Source: an uncultured Lachnospiraceae bacterium (lineage in GTDB: Bacteria; Bacillota; Clostridia; Lachnospirales; Lachnospiraceae). Taken from it: a DNA stretch of 52,493 nt. The notes beneath the pieces were generated by a model, which ran no database searches, was not told where the DNA came from, and worked only from the letters and a program-made list of their open reading frames with translations. The stretch lies in assembly GCA_946544235.1 (NCBI GenBank), contig CAMNMC010000089.1:1-52493 (forward strand), read 5' to 3'. Shown here in pieces: positions 1-8,753 of the stretch (positions within the stretch are counted from its first letter, which is position 1; each line of letters opens with the position of its first letter). Position numbers and translations under genes: made by a program.

Positions 1-1
1 T

Positions 2-2080
2 AAATGCTTTGGCTATGGCGTGATCAGCTATGGTGATAAAACCAGATCATATGACAGAATCTACAGGGAATGGATGATGCTGACATCTGTTGGCTTTGAA
101 TGGCTCAGACGTTCCCAGCTTATCAGACTTTTAGAAAATACACAGCAGACAATGAAGCTTCATGACAACAACCGGTCCGAAGATATACTTCTTCTTCCGG
201 AGGAGCGTCAGGAGCTTGATCTCGTCATGAGAATACTTGACGAGAATCTGTTCATTTATAATTTCCAGCCTATAGTTGATGTAAATACAGCAAGTATTTA
301 TTCGTATGAGGCGCTTATGAGATCCGGAACGGAAACAAGGATCTCACCATTTAAGATTATCAAATATGCCGGAATCAAGGGAAGACTCTCGGATGTGGAG
401 AAGGCTACATTTTTAAATGTCCTTGATTTCGTGGATAAAAATATAGATCTGCTGCAAGATAGAAAGATATTTATCAACAGTATTCCGGGCATAAGGGTAG
501 ATTCTGAGACGGATAAGCTTATCGATGAATATTTTATGAAGCACCCTGATAATGTGGTGGTGGAGTTTACCGAGGAAGCAGAGCTTGCTGATGAGGAGCT
601 GGACAGGCTCAACAACAGACTCAGTTCTCTGGGTGTATGGACTGCGCTCGATGATTACGGAACGGGATATTCAAATATAAGTAACCTTCTGAGGTATATG
701 CCGAAGATAGTCAAGATCGACCGGTCGCTTCTCAGCGGAATACAGGATAAACCGGATAAGAAACATTTTGTTAAGGATATTATCGATTTCTGCCACCATC
801 ATGGTATGCTGGCACTTGCGGAAGGAGTTGAGACTTCTGCGGAGCTTCAGATGGTCATTTTCCTTGGGGCAGATCTGATACAGGGCTTCTATACAGGCAG
901 GCCTTCGGCTCAGCTTATTCCGGATCTTGCGAAGGATATTAAGTCTGAGATCAGGGAGTATGTCCGAGAGAGGGATGAGGGAGCGATACGTCACAGCTAT
1001 CGTTCCGGACAGACCAACCGTGTAATGATCGCAGGACTTACCAGCGGCGGTTTTACTGATATTGTTATCGGCGCTGAGAATGTCATATATAAGGATATTT
1101 CGCTTATTGGCGCGCCGGGAGTGGATACCAATCTGTTTGTCAGTATAGAAGATGGTTATATCGGAAGGCTTGACTTTGATAATGTAAGCTTTGCGGCTGC
1201 AGGTAAGCATCAGTGCATAGAAGTTGGTGAAAATGTTAACCTTACCATAGTCCTGAAAAATGATAACAGACTGAGGCTTGGAGGAATATATGTTCCGGAG
1301 AGCTCCAGGGTAGTATTTGAGGGAGAGGGCAATCTGAAGATTGAACTTGAAAGCTCCGGATTTGGGATTGGAGCCGGATTTGATGATAAATGTGGTGATC
1401 TGATCTTCAATCAGGACGGTGAGATTCATATCATTTCCAAGGGCAGACAGGGAGTATGTATCGGTTCGGGCAAGGGCGGAAATATCACTGTCAAACGTGG
1501 TAAATACATACTTGAATGCAATGGCAGCAAGAGTCTCGGAATCGGATTCTTTGATGCTGATGGCAAGTTTGATATAAGAACCTGCCTCCTTGAGATAAGA
1601 CACAGTTCGAGCGCTAGTGTGGGCATCGGCTGTATAAATGGCAGCGTTGAGTTCTACGCCGAGCACAGTACGATAAGCATTACCGGAGGTGGTACTGATG
1701 CCGTATGCGTTGGTTCATTTTCAGGTGATATTGTGCGCATCAGTGCGAAGCGAGTATACTTTGAGTCGAGCGTAAGATCTGACAGGGCTCTGTTCATGGG
1801 TTCTTTGGAGGGCAGAAGCGAGGTTACTCTTGATGGCTGCAGACTTGGACTTTCGATAAGCGGAGAGAGGGCTCTGCCGTTTGGAAATGTCGATGGAAAT
1901 CAGCATGTTGAGCTTATGAAATGTGATATGTCTGTGATTGTAAATAATGAATATGGATGTATGGTTTTCGGAAGAGATGAGGATTTCATTATGGATACAG
2001 AAATGGGCGCCAAGCCGAATATCATATTCTGCGGCAATCCGGTGGAATCATTTGTCTTTCCGAAGGAGAAGCAGAAATAG
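2..2080 (+). CDS. EAL-domain c-di-GMP phosphodiesterase with C-terminal beta-helix (5' truncated by window)
   Basis: The reading frame is open to the window edge, so the N-terminus is missing; a GTG at 20 is in frame but is probably not the start. The first ~55 residues resemble the tail of a LacI/periplasmic-binding-like sensor domain, as seen in many Lachnospiraceae signalling proteins (inference). Counted from that GTG, the EAL domain spans about residues 75-305 with YEALMR (~96-101), DDYGTGYSN (~211), KIDRSLL (~232), LAEGVET and QGFYTGRP. These residues predict an active enzyme cleaving cyclic di-GMP to pGpG. Residues ~335-680 are a Gly-rich series of short strands with recurring GIGAG, CIGSG, GIGFF, GIGCI and CVGSF turns, typical of a right-handed beta-helix and reminiscent of DUF4353-type carbohydrate-binding folds. 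No membrane segment is visible. EAL assignment is firm; the role of the beta-helix is unknown. Confidence 0.85.
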   Translation, partial: KCFGYGVISYGDKTRSYDRIYREWMMLTSVGFEWLRRSQLIRLLENTQQTMKLHDNNRSEDILLLPEERQELDLVMRILDENLFIYNFQPIVDVNTASIYSYEALMRSGTETRISPFKIIKYAGIKGRLSDVEKATFLNVLDFVDKNIDLLQDRKIFINSIPGIRVDSETDKLIDEYFMKHPDNVVVEFTEEAELADEELDRLNNRLSSLGVWTALDDYGTGYSNISNLLRYMPKIVKIDRSLLSGIQDKPDKKHFVKDIIDFCHHHGMLALAEGVETSAELQMVIFLGADLIQGFYTGRPSAQLIPDLAKDIKSEIREYVRERDEGAIRHSYRSGQTNRVMIAGLTSGGFTDIVIGAENVIYKDISLIGAPGVDTNLFVSIEDGYIGRLDFDNVSFAAAGKHQCIEVGENVNLTIVLKNDNRLRLGGIYVPESSRVVFEGEGNLKIELESSGFGIGAGFDDKCGDLIFNQDGEIHIISKGRQGVCIGSGKGGNITVKRGKYILECNGSKSLGIGFFDADGKFDIRTCLLEIRHSSSASVGIGCINGSVEFYAEHSTISITGGGTDAVCVGSFSGDIVRISAKRVYFESSVRSDRALFMGSLEGRSEVTLDGCRLGLSISGERALPFGNVDGNQHVELMKCDMSVIVNNEYGCMVFGRDEDFIMDTEMGAKPNIIFCGNPVESFVFPKEKQK

Positions 2081-2172
2081 GCGGTTTTTTATATTAATTT
2101 TATAGAGTGGGATAAACCAGGCACTTACCAAAGATGTAGAAAAGATTATACTGCGTATTCATATGTAATCCG

Positions 2173-2201
2173 TTGAATTATAACGGATAATATGGTAATA
2201 T
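2173..2201 (+). promoter_or_regulatory. Candidate promoter for proC
   Basis: TTGAAT and TAATAT are separated by 17 nt, about 110 nt upstream of the proC start. The element overlaps a perfect 7-bp inverted repeat (ATCCGTT at 2168-2174, AACGGAT at 2182-2188), which could be an operator. Prediction from sequence only. Confidence 0.4.
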
Positions 2202-2310
2202 AAATGGATTGTACCACTCATTTATTTTTATATGAAATGGCGTAAAAATGGCGTAAATATAGAACGTGAGCCTGAAAAAACCACGCAATATATGGAAAGA
2301 GGGAGAATAT

Positions 2311-3105
2311 ATGAAATTAGGATTTGTAGGCGCCGGAAATATGGCGAGCGCCATCATCGGCGGAATAATCAAGAAGGGAATCTATAAGCCGGAGGAGATC
2401 ATGTGCTCAACACCGGTTGAAGCAGAGAGAAAGAAAGCTGAGGACAGCTTCGGTATCAAAACAACAGCTGACAATAAAGAACTTGTTAAGGAAGCAGAGA
2501 TCGTATTTTTTGCGGTTAAGCCTCAGGTTATCCCTGCAGTAGCAGAGGAGATAAAGGATGTTCTGGGTGATGATAAGCTTGTGATCACCATCGTTGCAGG
2601 CAAGAGCCTTAAGTGGTATGAGGATGCTTTCGGAAAGCAGCTGAAGATAGTAAGGACTATGCCAAATACACCTGCACTCGTTGGTGAGGGCATGACAGGT
2701 GTAAGCCCAAGCTCACTCGTATCGGAAGATGAGCTGGCTAAGGCTCTCGAGATCCTTTCATCCTTCGGTAAGGCTGAGGTTGTTCCTGAGAAGCTTATGG
2801 ATGCGGTTGTATCTGTTTCAGGAAGTTCGCCGGCATATGTATTTATGATGATAGAAGCTATGGCTGACGGAGCTGTAAGGCTCGGTATGCCGCGTGCTCA
2901 GGCCTATAAGTTTGCAGCTCAGGCTGTTTACGGAAGTGCCAAGATGGTACTTGAAACCGGTCAGCATCCGGGAGAACTGAAGGATATGGTTTGCTCACCT
3001 GCAGGAACTACGATAGAAGCAGTAAGAGTTCTTGAGGATATGGGCTTCAGGAGCAGTCTGATCGAGGCTATGGAGGCCTGTGCAGACATCTCCAGAAATC
3101 TGTAG
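2311..3105 (+). CDS. proC: Pyrroline-5-carboxylate reductase
   Basis: This enzyme performs the last step of proline synthesis, NAD(P)H-dependent reduction of 1-pyrroline-5-carboxylate in the cytoplasm. The N-terminal Rossmann motif GFVGAGNMA lies at residues ~4-12. The family features AVKPQ, RTMPNTPALVGEG and the C-terminal SGSSPAYVFMMIEAMADGAV and SPAGTTIEAV segments are all present. I use the ATG at 2311 because AGAGGGAG sits just upstream and the Rossmann strand begins immediately; an in-frame GTG at 2266 would add 15 unrelated residues. The protein is then 264 aa, normal for the family. It stands apart from other proline genes and is followed 22 nt later by a permease gene. Confidence 0.95.
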   Translation: MKLGFVGAGNMASAIIGGIIKKGIYKPEEIMCSTPVEAERKKAEDSFGIKTTADNKELVKEAEIVFFAVKPQVIPAVAEEIKDVLGDDKLVITIVAGKSLKWYEDAFGKQLKIVRTMPNTPALVGEGMTGVSPSSLVSEDELAKALEILSSFGKAEVVPEKLMDAVVSVSGSSPAYVFMMIEAMADGAVRLGMPRAQAYKFAAQAVYGSAKMVLETGQHPGELKDMVCSPAGTTIEAVRVLEDMGFRSSLIEAMEACADISRNL

Positions 3106-3127
3106 GTAAGAGGTTATTGAACAGATC

Positions 3128-4249
3128 ATGATGAGAATAATCAAAAATCTCTTCAGAAATGAGCCGGTCACAATGGTGTCATTTCTGCTTGCTGTTTTTT
3201 CAATCTTCTTAATTCCATTTGACAAACATTATATTGATTATATTAATTTCAAAACTCTGGGAACTCTGCTGACTCTGATGATAATCATGTCAGGACTCAG
3301 AGGACAGGGCTTCTTCAGGAAGGTTGCGAAGAAGCTTCTCGGGAAAGTATCAAGGCTCAGAACACTGGGTCTTGTTCTCGTTCTTCTTTGCTTCTTTTTT
3401 GCGATGTTCATAACCAATGATGTTGCGCTGATAACCTTCGTGCCGTTCACGATAGAAGTGCTTATGATGGCGGATCAGAGAAAATATCTGATACCGATCA
3501 TCGTTTTGCAGACGATAGCGGCGAATCTGGGTAGTATGCTGACGCCTATCGGCAATCCACACAATCTCTATCTTTACGACCTTTCGGGTATGAAGCCGCT
3601 TGAGTTTATAGAAATGATGCTTCCGTATTCGCTCATGGCTTTTGTACTTCTTGTGGTCATAACCTGTATAGTGACCGGAAGCAGAAAGATAGAAGTAACA
3701 GATGTGGAGATCGTTAAATATGGAAATATGACTCCGCTCAGGACTACAGTTTACATAATACTGTTTTTCTTCAGCCTGACTATCATCCTGAAGGTGCTTC
3801 CATACTATATTGTTCTTGGAATCGTTCTTCTGACAGTAATAACAGTTGACTGGAAGAACCTGCTGGAGGTTGATTATTTCCTCCTTCTGACTTTCTTCTT
3901 TCTGTTTATATTTATCGGAAATATGAAGAGAGTGGACCTTGTTAACGACTTCCTTTCAAGAATAGTTGTCGGAAATGAGTTTTCCGTATCGCTGATAACG
4001 AGCCAGTTCATAAGCAATGTTCCATCATCCATCCTCATATCCGGAATGACTACAGATTACAAAGCGGTCTGCATCGGGACTGACTTCGGAGGACTCGGAA
4101 CACTTATCGCTTCAATGGCGAGTCTTATATCCTTTAAGCTTTACGGAAGGCTTACGGGAAGCAAAAAAGGTAAATATATATTAAGTTTTTCTGTATTTAG
4201 TCTTATATTCCTTGCGTTTTTGGTTACGGAATATATAATTATAAACTAG
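3128..4249 (+). CDS. SLC13/ArsB-type (ion transporter superfamily) anion permease
   Basis: A 373-aa integral membrane protein with roughly ten hydrophobic segments. Two conserved hairpin-like signatures of the ion transporter superfamily are present: FITNDVALITFVPF (~residues 97-110) and ANLGSMLTPIGNPHNLYLY (~142-160). A second, related half contains FISNVPSSILISGM near residue 295. These match the duplicated inverted-repeat core of SLC13/CitM/ArsB-like carriers, which use sodium or protons to move dicarboxylates, sulfate or oxyanions. The substrate cannot be read from the sequence. At 373 aa it is somewhat short for the family (400-450 aa). It follows proC closely and may be cotranscribed with it; a functional link is not obvious. 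Confidence 0.75.
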   Translation: MMRIIKNLFRNEPVTMVSFLLAVFSIFLIPFDKHYIDYINFKTLGTLLTLMIIMSGLRGQGFFRKVAKKLLGKVSRLRTLGLVLVLLCFFFAMFITNDVALITFVPFTIEVLMMADQRKYLIPIIVLQTIAANLGSMLTPIGNPHNLYLYDLSGMKPLEFIEMMLPYSLMAFVLLVVITCIVTGSRKIEVTDVEIVKYGNMTPLRTTVYIILFFFSLTIILKVLPYYIVLGIVLLTVITVDWKNLLEVDYFLLLTFFFLFIFIGNMKRVDLVNDFLSRIVVGNEFSVSLITSQFISNVPSSILISGMTTDYKAVCIGTDFGGLGTLIASMASLISFKLYGRLTGSKKGKYILSFSVFSLIFLAFLVTEYIIIN

Positions 4250-4290
4250 GTGAAAAATCTTTCATTAAAAATAATAGAAGGGGTAGTACG

Positions 4291-5307
4291 ATGAGTGAAT
4301 TAAATCTTAAAGGAAATGTATCTCAGACCGGGATTTCTGCGGAAGAATTCGAGTATGCGCAGGATTCCATCAGAAAGCTGTCTGCATATTTTGATGAGAA
4401 GGTTGTAGGTCAGCAGAATCTCAAATTCTCCATGATCGCATCAGTTATCGCTGATGGTCATGTACTTATAGAGTCAGTTCCGGGACTTGCGAAGACAACT
4501 GCTGCCAAGACTCTGTCGGATGCGGTTGACGGCAAATTCTCGAGAATACAGTGTACACCGGATCTTCTTCCGAGTGATATCATCGGTACACAGATATATA
4601 ATCAGTCAACAGCAAAGTTTGAGACGGTTCTCGGACCTGTATTTGCAAACTTTGTCCTTCTTGATGAGATCAACCGTTCAAGTGCGAAGACTCAGAGTGC
4701 CATGCTCGAGGCCATGCAGGAGAAGCAGGTTACCATCGGCGGTGTGACCTATAAGCTGCCGGATGATGTATTTATCGTATTTGCTACCCAGAACCCTATA
4801 GAGCAGGAGGGTACTTACCTTCTTTCAGAGGCACAGACAGACCGTTTCATCATCAAGGAGAAGATTACATATCCTACACCTGATGAAGAGGCTGAGATCC
4901 TTAACAGGATCGAGTCGGGCGTTATCACCAAGTCGCCTTCAGTGCTCAGTATCGAGGACGTTGACAGGATTCAGGATATCGCTGAGAGAGTATATGTTGA
5001 TCCGATAATCAAGAAATATATCTCGCTGATCGTCTGTGCAACAAGACAGACCGAGAAGCTTCTTCCGAAGGAATACAGCAGGTACGTAAGACTCGGTGCC
5101 AGCCCGAGAGCATCTATCGCATTCATGAAGATCGCAAAGGCTGTTGCGCTTATTTACGGCAGGAATTACGTTACTCCAGACGATGTTAAGCTCCTTCGTT
5201 ATCAGGTGCTCCGTCACAGGATTGAGATGAATTATTCAGCAGTAGCTGATAATGTTTCGGTTGAGACTATCATCGATCAGATAGTTAATTCAGTAAAGAC
5301 ACCATAA
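4291..5307 (+). CDS. MoxR-family AAA+ ATPase
   Basis: First gene of a six-gene Bat-type cluster. MoxR ATPases act as chaperones that assemble or insert metal cofactors with partner VWA proteins. The 338-aa protein has a Walker A-like loop VPGLAKTTAAKT (~residues 69-80), Walker B FVLLDEINRS (~127-136), the sensor segment VFATQNPIEQEGTYLLSEAQ and a C-terminal lid with LGASPRASIAFM. AGAAGGGG lies just ahead of the ATG. The gene is followed after 47 nt by a DUF58 gene and then by two VWA genes, the usual partnership. Substrates of such clusters are mostly unknown; roles in envelope integrity and stress tolerance are reported for relatives. Confidence 0.92.
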   Translation: MSELNLKGNVSQTGISAEEFEYAQDSIRKLSAYFDEKVVGQQNLKFSMIASVIADGHVLIESVPGLAKTTAAKTLSDAVDGKFSRIQCTPDLLPSDIIGTQIYNQSTAKFETVLGPVFANFVLLDEINRSSAKTQSAMLEAMQEKQVTIGGVTYKLPDDVFIVFATQNPIEQEGTYLLSEAQTDRFIIKEKITYPTPDEEAEILNRIESGVITKSPSVLSIEDVDRIQDIAERVYVDPIIKKYISLIVCATRQTEKLLPKEYSRYVRLGASPRASIAFMKIAKAVALIYGRNYVTPDDVKLLRYQVLRHRIEMNYSAVADNVSVETIIDQIVNSVKTP

Positions 5308-5354
5308 ATCAAATATTTTGATTCGTATACTTAGATATAAACACAGGAGTAAAT

Positions 5355-6230
5355 ATGGATTTCGATAACCTCGCCAAAATAAGAGCGGAGATCACTCTTT
5401 ATACAAACAGGAAAACTTCAAATATCCTCGATGGTGATTTCACCTCTGTTTTCAGAGGGCGAAGTCTTGATTTTGATGACTTAAGAGAGTATTCCTATGG
5501 CGATAATATAAAGGATATCGACTGGAAATCATCTTCAAAAACAGGCAAGACACTTGTCAGACGTTTTATTGCCGAGAAGAAGCATAACGTACTCTTTGTA
5601 GTTGATACAGGTGCCAAGATGGTCGCTGATACTTCTGCTTTCGAGGATAAATCGGAGCTTGCCGTGGATATCTTCGGAACGATCGCCTATCTGGTGGATA
5701 AGCACGGAGATGATTTTGCACTGATGCAGGATACCGACAGCGGTACCTTCTTCAGTTATTTCAGAAACGGCGCGGCTCATTTTGAAACTCTTATGTCTCA
5801 GTGCAGACAGAATATGAGTAAGGGCGGCAAGGCCGGACCTGCAGGCATGCTTGATTACATCTCCGAAAATATGAGACGTAAGATGGTCATCATACTTATC
5901 ACGGATCTGGTTGGTATGGAGAGCCTGAATGATAAGGTTATGAAGAAGATCAGTGTAAATAATGATCTTCTTGTCATAAATATAGAGGATGCCTTCATGT
6001 ACGGTTATGATGTATTTGACATCGAGAAGAACCGTTATGAGGATGATTATACCGCTCACAGAGATAAGCTTCTGCAGGCGGAGAAGAGAGACAGAGAGAA
6101 GAGATTCCTTAAGACAAATGAGCTGTTTAAGAGATATGGTGTTTCAACCGTATCTTTAGCGAAGGAGTCCGAAATCATAGAAAAGGTTATTGAACTATTT
6201 GAAAGGCACAGGCATGAAAACATCGGTTGA
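5355..6230 (+). CDS. DUF58 domain-containing protein
   Basis: A 291-aa protein with the DUF58 hallmark FRGRSLDFDDLREYSYGD followed by DIDWKSSSKTGKTLVRRF (~residues 33-70). The C-terminal half is VWA-like (FVVDTGAKMVAD, then IILITDLVGMESL). DUF58 proteins are regularly encoded between a MoxR ATPase and VWA proteins and probably act as adaptors. Unlike many homologues it has no N-terminal membrane segments and looks cytoplasmic. It starts with ATG after CACAGGAG, and its 3' end overlaps the next gene by 17 nt, indicating translational coupling. Confidence 0.9.
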   Translation: MDFDNLAKIRAEITLYTNRKTSNILDGDFTSVFRGRSLDFDDLREYSYGDNIKDIDWKSSSKTGKTLVRRFIAEKKHNVLFVVDTGAKMVADTSAFEDKSELAVDIFGTIAYLVDKHGDDFALMQDTDSGTFFSYFRNGAAHFETLMSQCRQNMSKGGKAGPAGMLDYISENMRRKMVIILITDLVGMESLNDKVMKKISVNNDLLVINIEDAFMYGYDVFDIEKNRYEDDYTAHRDKLLQAEKRDREKRFLKTNELFKRYGVSTVSLAKESEIIEKVIELFERHRHENIG

Positions 6231-6690
6231 ATTACAGGAACCAATTTCATATATGAGTATATGGCTGATCATAGCGATAGCGCTTCTGGTCCTTGTTATT
6301 CTTGCGCAAGTTTTCTTCCGGATACTCTTCAAAGGGCGGCTTAAGAAACCGAAGAAGCTGAAGGTGGTTCAGCCGAAGCCGAAGACTCTGCTTGAGATCA
6401 AAAACAAGTATTTTAACAAGCTTTACGTGATCGAGCATGACGTTCAAAGCGGACGTATCAATGTGCGTGAAGGCTATCAGAGGATCAGCGGATGCATACG
6501 TGATTTTGTATTTGAGGCGACCAAGATTCCTGTGGATAAATACAGCCTTAGCGAGATCAGGAAGGTTGGCATGCCGGTTCTTACTCAGCTTGTTACGGAG
6601 TATTATGAGCCGGAGTTTGCTAGAGAAACATTTTCAGATATATATCAGTCAATAAATAAGACCAGAAAGGTTCTTCAGTTATGGCATTAA
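6214..6690 (+). CDS. Small single-pass membrane protein of the MoxR/VWA cluster
   Basis: A 158-aa protein with one hydrophobic segment (IWLIIAIALLVLVILAQVFF, about residues 15-34), then a Lys-rich stretch and a soluble alpha-helical domain containing REGYQRISGCIRDFVFEATK. I chose the ATG at 6214 because GAAAGG lies 7 nt upstream; an in-frame TTG at 6190 is possible. It overlaps the DUF58 gene by 17 nt and the next VWA gene by 10 nt, so it clearly belongs to the operon. Proteins of this kind (sometimes DUF4381-like) fill this position in Bat operons, but I cannot assign the family with confidence. Confidence 0.75.
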   Translation: MKTSVELQEPISYMSIWLIIAIALLVLVILAQVFFRILFKGRLKKPKKLKVVQPKPKTLLEIKNKYFNKLYVIEHDVQSGRINVREGYQRISGCIRDFVFEATKIPVDKYSLSEIRKVGMPVLTQLVTEYYEPEFARETFSDIYQSINKTRKVLQLWH

Positions 6691-7772
6691 AATATCCGAT
6701 AGTAGTAAAAATCGGGATTCCTGTAGTCATAGCTCTGTGGCTCCTGTTCCACCTCATCAAGAAAAAGGGTAAGTTTAAGGGTGGAATAAGGGTGGCAAAT
6801 GCAGAACATGCAAGGAAACTCCCTGAATATAAGAAATACAGATCTATACAGCTGCTCCTCAGGACAGTCATGGAGTTCTGTATAATCGTGGCAGTGATAG
6901 CATCACTTTATCTGATCGCTCGTCCAGTTAAGACAGAAACTGTTTCAAATGGTACCAAGAAGAGGGATATCTACCTCTGTCTTGATGTTTCATACTCCAT
7001 CTGCTACCTGAATTCCGAGCTCGTTGATAATCTGCGGGATGTTGTAAAAAGTCTCGATGGTGACAGGTTTGGAATAACCATTTACAATACCTCGACGGTT
7101 CTCTATGTGCCGATGACGGATGATTATGATTTCATCCTGAAGAAGCTGGATGACCTTAAGGAGTATTTTGAGCTTCAGAGAGAATATGTTGAGAATTACT
7201 GGAATGCAACATACTATGACATCGATCAGAGGTATTATGATCTGTCCGAGCAGCTTAGCTTTTATGATGCGGGTACACTGGTAAATAATTACCAGAAGGG
7301 AAGTTCGCTGATAGGTGAAGGACTTGCTTCCTGCCTCTTCAGTTTTCCGCATCTGGATGATGAGAACCGAAGCAGGATCATCATAATGTCAACTGATAAT
7401 GCACAGGAAGCTTTCGGAAAGCCGCTGGTTGAGCTGGATGAAGCAAGTGATATGTGCAGCGACCATGATGTAACTATATTTGGCATCTTCCCGAACGAAG
7501 ATGTATTTAAGAAACTCAACGATTACACCAAGGATTATGGCAAGCTTGCAAATGATCTGAGGGATGCCGTTGAGAAGACCGGCGGTGTCTTCTACAAGCA
7601 GAGTGATTCCTTTACGGTAAAGGATATAGTTAAGGATATTCAGTCACAGAAGGTTATGGAGGTTAACGAGATCACCATCAATAAGGTTGTCGACAAACCG
7701 GCCGTACCGATCTGGATACTTATTATTTCGATCGTTTTGATCATTATTACAGGAGCTTTGATACTGATATGA
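6681..7772 (+). CDS. Membrane-anchored VWA domain protein (BatA/BatB-like)
   Basis: A 363-aa protein with a membrane segment near residues 8-24, another near 62-82 and a third at the extreme C-terminus (~338-362), with a VWA domain between. The metal-ion-dependent adhesion site motif DxSxS is seen as LDVSYSI (~residues 100-106), so divalent metal binding is expected. GSSLIGEGLASCLFSF provides the usual second MIDAS segment. It has a 10-nt overlap with the preceding gene and an ATGA overlap with the following one. In Bat systems the VWA proteins are the presumed clients or partners of MoxR. Confidence 0.88.
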   Translation: MALKYPIVVKIGIPVVIALWLLFHLIKKKGKFKGGIRVANAEHARKLPEYKKYRSIQLLLRTVMEFCIIVAVIASLYLIARPVKTETVSNGTKKRDIYLCLDVSYSICYLNSELVDNLRDVVKSLDGDRFGITIYNTSTVLYVPMTDDYDFILKKLDDLKEYFELQREYVENYWNATYYDIDQRYYDLSEQLSFYDAGTLVNNYQKGSSLIGEGLASCLFSFPHLDDENRSRIIIMSTDNAQEAFGKPLVELDEASDMCSDHDVTIFGIFPNEDVFKKLNDYTKDYGKLANDLRDAVEKTGGVFYKQSDSFTVKDIVKDIQSQKVMEVNEITINKVVDKPAVPIWILIISIVLIIITGALILI

Positions 7773-8725
7773 CGGATCCGATAATTCCTATCGTGATATT
7801 AATACCTATACTTGGCATCTGCTTTGTGCTTTTTACGGCAGTGGTCATAAGAAATAAGAGCGGTGCTTTTGGCAAGATCCTGCGTATTCTCAGGATCGCG
7901 CTGATACTTGCACTTGTTTTCATGATCAATCTGCGTATCATGACCAAGAAATATAATGTCGATGTTGAACTTAAAAATATCGATGTTCTCTTCGTGGTTG
8001 ATACGACAATAAGTATGTGGGCAGAGGATTATGACGGGAGCAAGAAACGTATGACTGCCGTTCAGAATGACTGCCAGTACATCATGGACAGTCTCGCAGG
8101 CAGTAACTTTTCGCTGATCAAATTTGATAACAGATCACAGATACTTGCGCCGTTTACTCAGGATACAAAAAATGTTTCGGATGCATTTTCGACAATTAAA
8201 ACTCCTGATAAATATTACGCAAAGGGAACATCTTTGAATGCCGCCTATGATGACATGGCAGATATGCTAAAGTCCTCCAATAAGAAGGAAGGCAGGCTGA
8301 CGGTTGTATTTTTTATCAGTGATGGTGAGGTCACCTCTGATGAAGCAGTGAAGTCATTTGCTGATCTGGCTGATTATATCGATGGCGGCGCGGTTCTAGG
8401 ATATGGAACAGACCGCGGAGGTAAGATGTATGACAGCAATTCATACAGCTATATACTTGATCCGGATACCGGCAGAGATGCTTATTCCAAGATAGATGAG
8501 GAAACACTCTGCAAGATGGCTCAGGAGATGCATATCGATTATATTCATATGGATGACCGAAGCAAGATCGAGTATCTGGTGGATGCAATCAAGAGCGGAA
8601 GCGTCATGCAGCTGGCAAACAGCGATAATGTGAGCTATGAGGATACATATTTCTACTATGTGCCATTCCTTGCAGCGCTGCTTCTTATAGAGATGGTACT
8701 GATCGTCAGAAGAGGACGTATATAA
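7769..8725 (+). CDS. Second membrane-anchored VWA domain protein (BatB-like)
   Basis: A 318-aa protein with two N-terminal membrane helices, a VWA domain (~residues 72-270) and a C-terminal helix (YVPFLAALLLIEMVLIV). The MIDAS motif is FVVDTTISMWAED, a DxTxS variant instead of DxSxS, with FFISDGEVTSDEA and KGTSLNAAYDDM as the other loops. The ATG overlaps the previous stop codon (ATGA), so translation is coupled. Together with the preceding gene it forms the BatA/BatB-like pair. The Thr substitution should still allow metal coordination (inference). Confidence 0.88.
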   Translation: MTDPIIPIVILIPILGICFVLFTAVVIRNKSGAFGKILRILRIALILALVFMINLRIMTKKYNVDVELKNIDVLFVVDTTISMWAEDYDGSKKRMTAVQNDCQYIMDSLAGSNFSLIKFDNRSQILAPFTQDTKNVSDAFSTIKTPDKYYAKGTSLNAAYDDMADMLKSSNKKEGRLTVVFFISDGEVTSDEAVKSFADLADYIDGGAVLGYGTDRGGKMYDSNSYSYILDPDTGRDAYSKIDEETLCKMAQEMHIDYIHMDDRSKIEYLVDAIKSGSVMQLANSDNVSYEDTYFYYVPFLAALLLIEMVLIVRRGRI

Positions 8726-8753
8726 AGTATAAGAGTAAAAAAGGGTAATCACT

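Noticed and set aside
671-1666. A 331-codon minus-strand ORF
   Set aside because: Antisense to the EAL/beta-helix gene with no recognisable protein features or ribosome-binding site.
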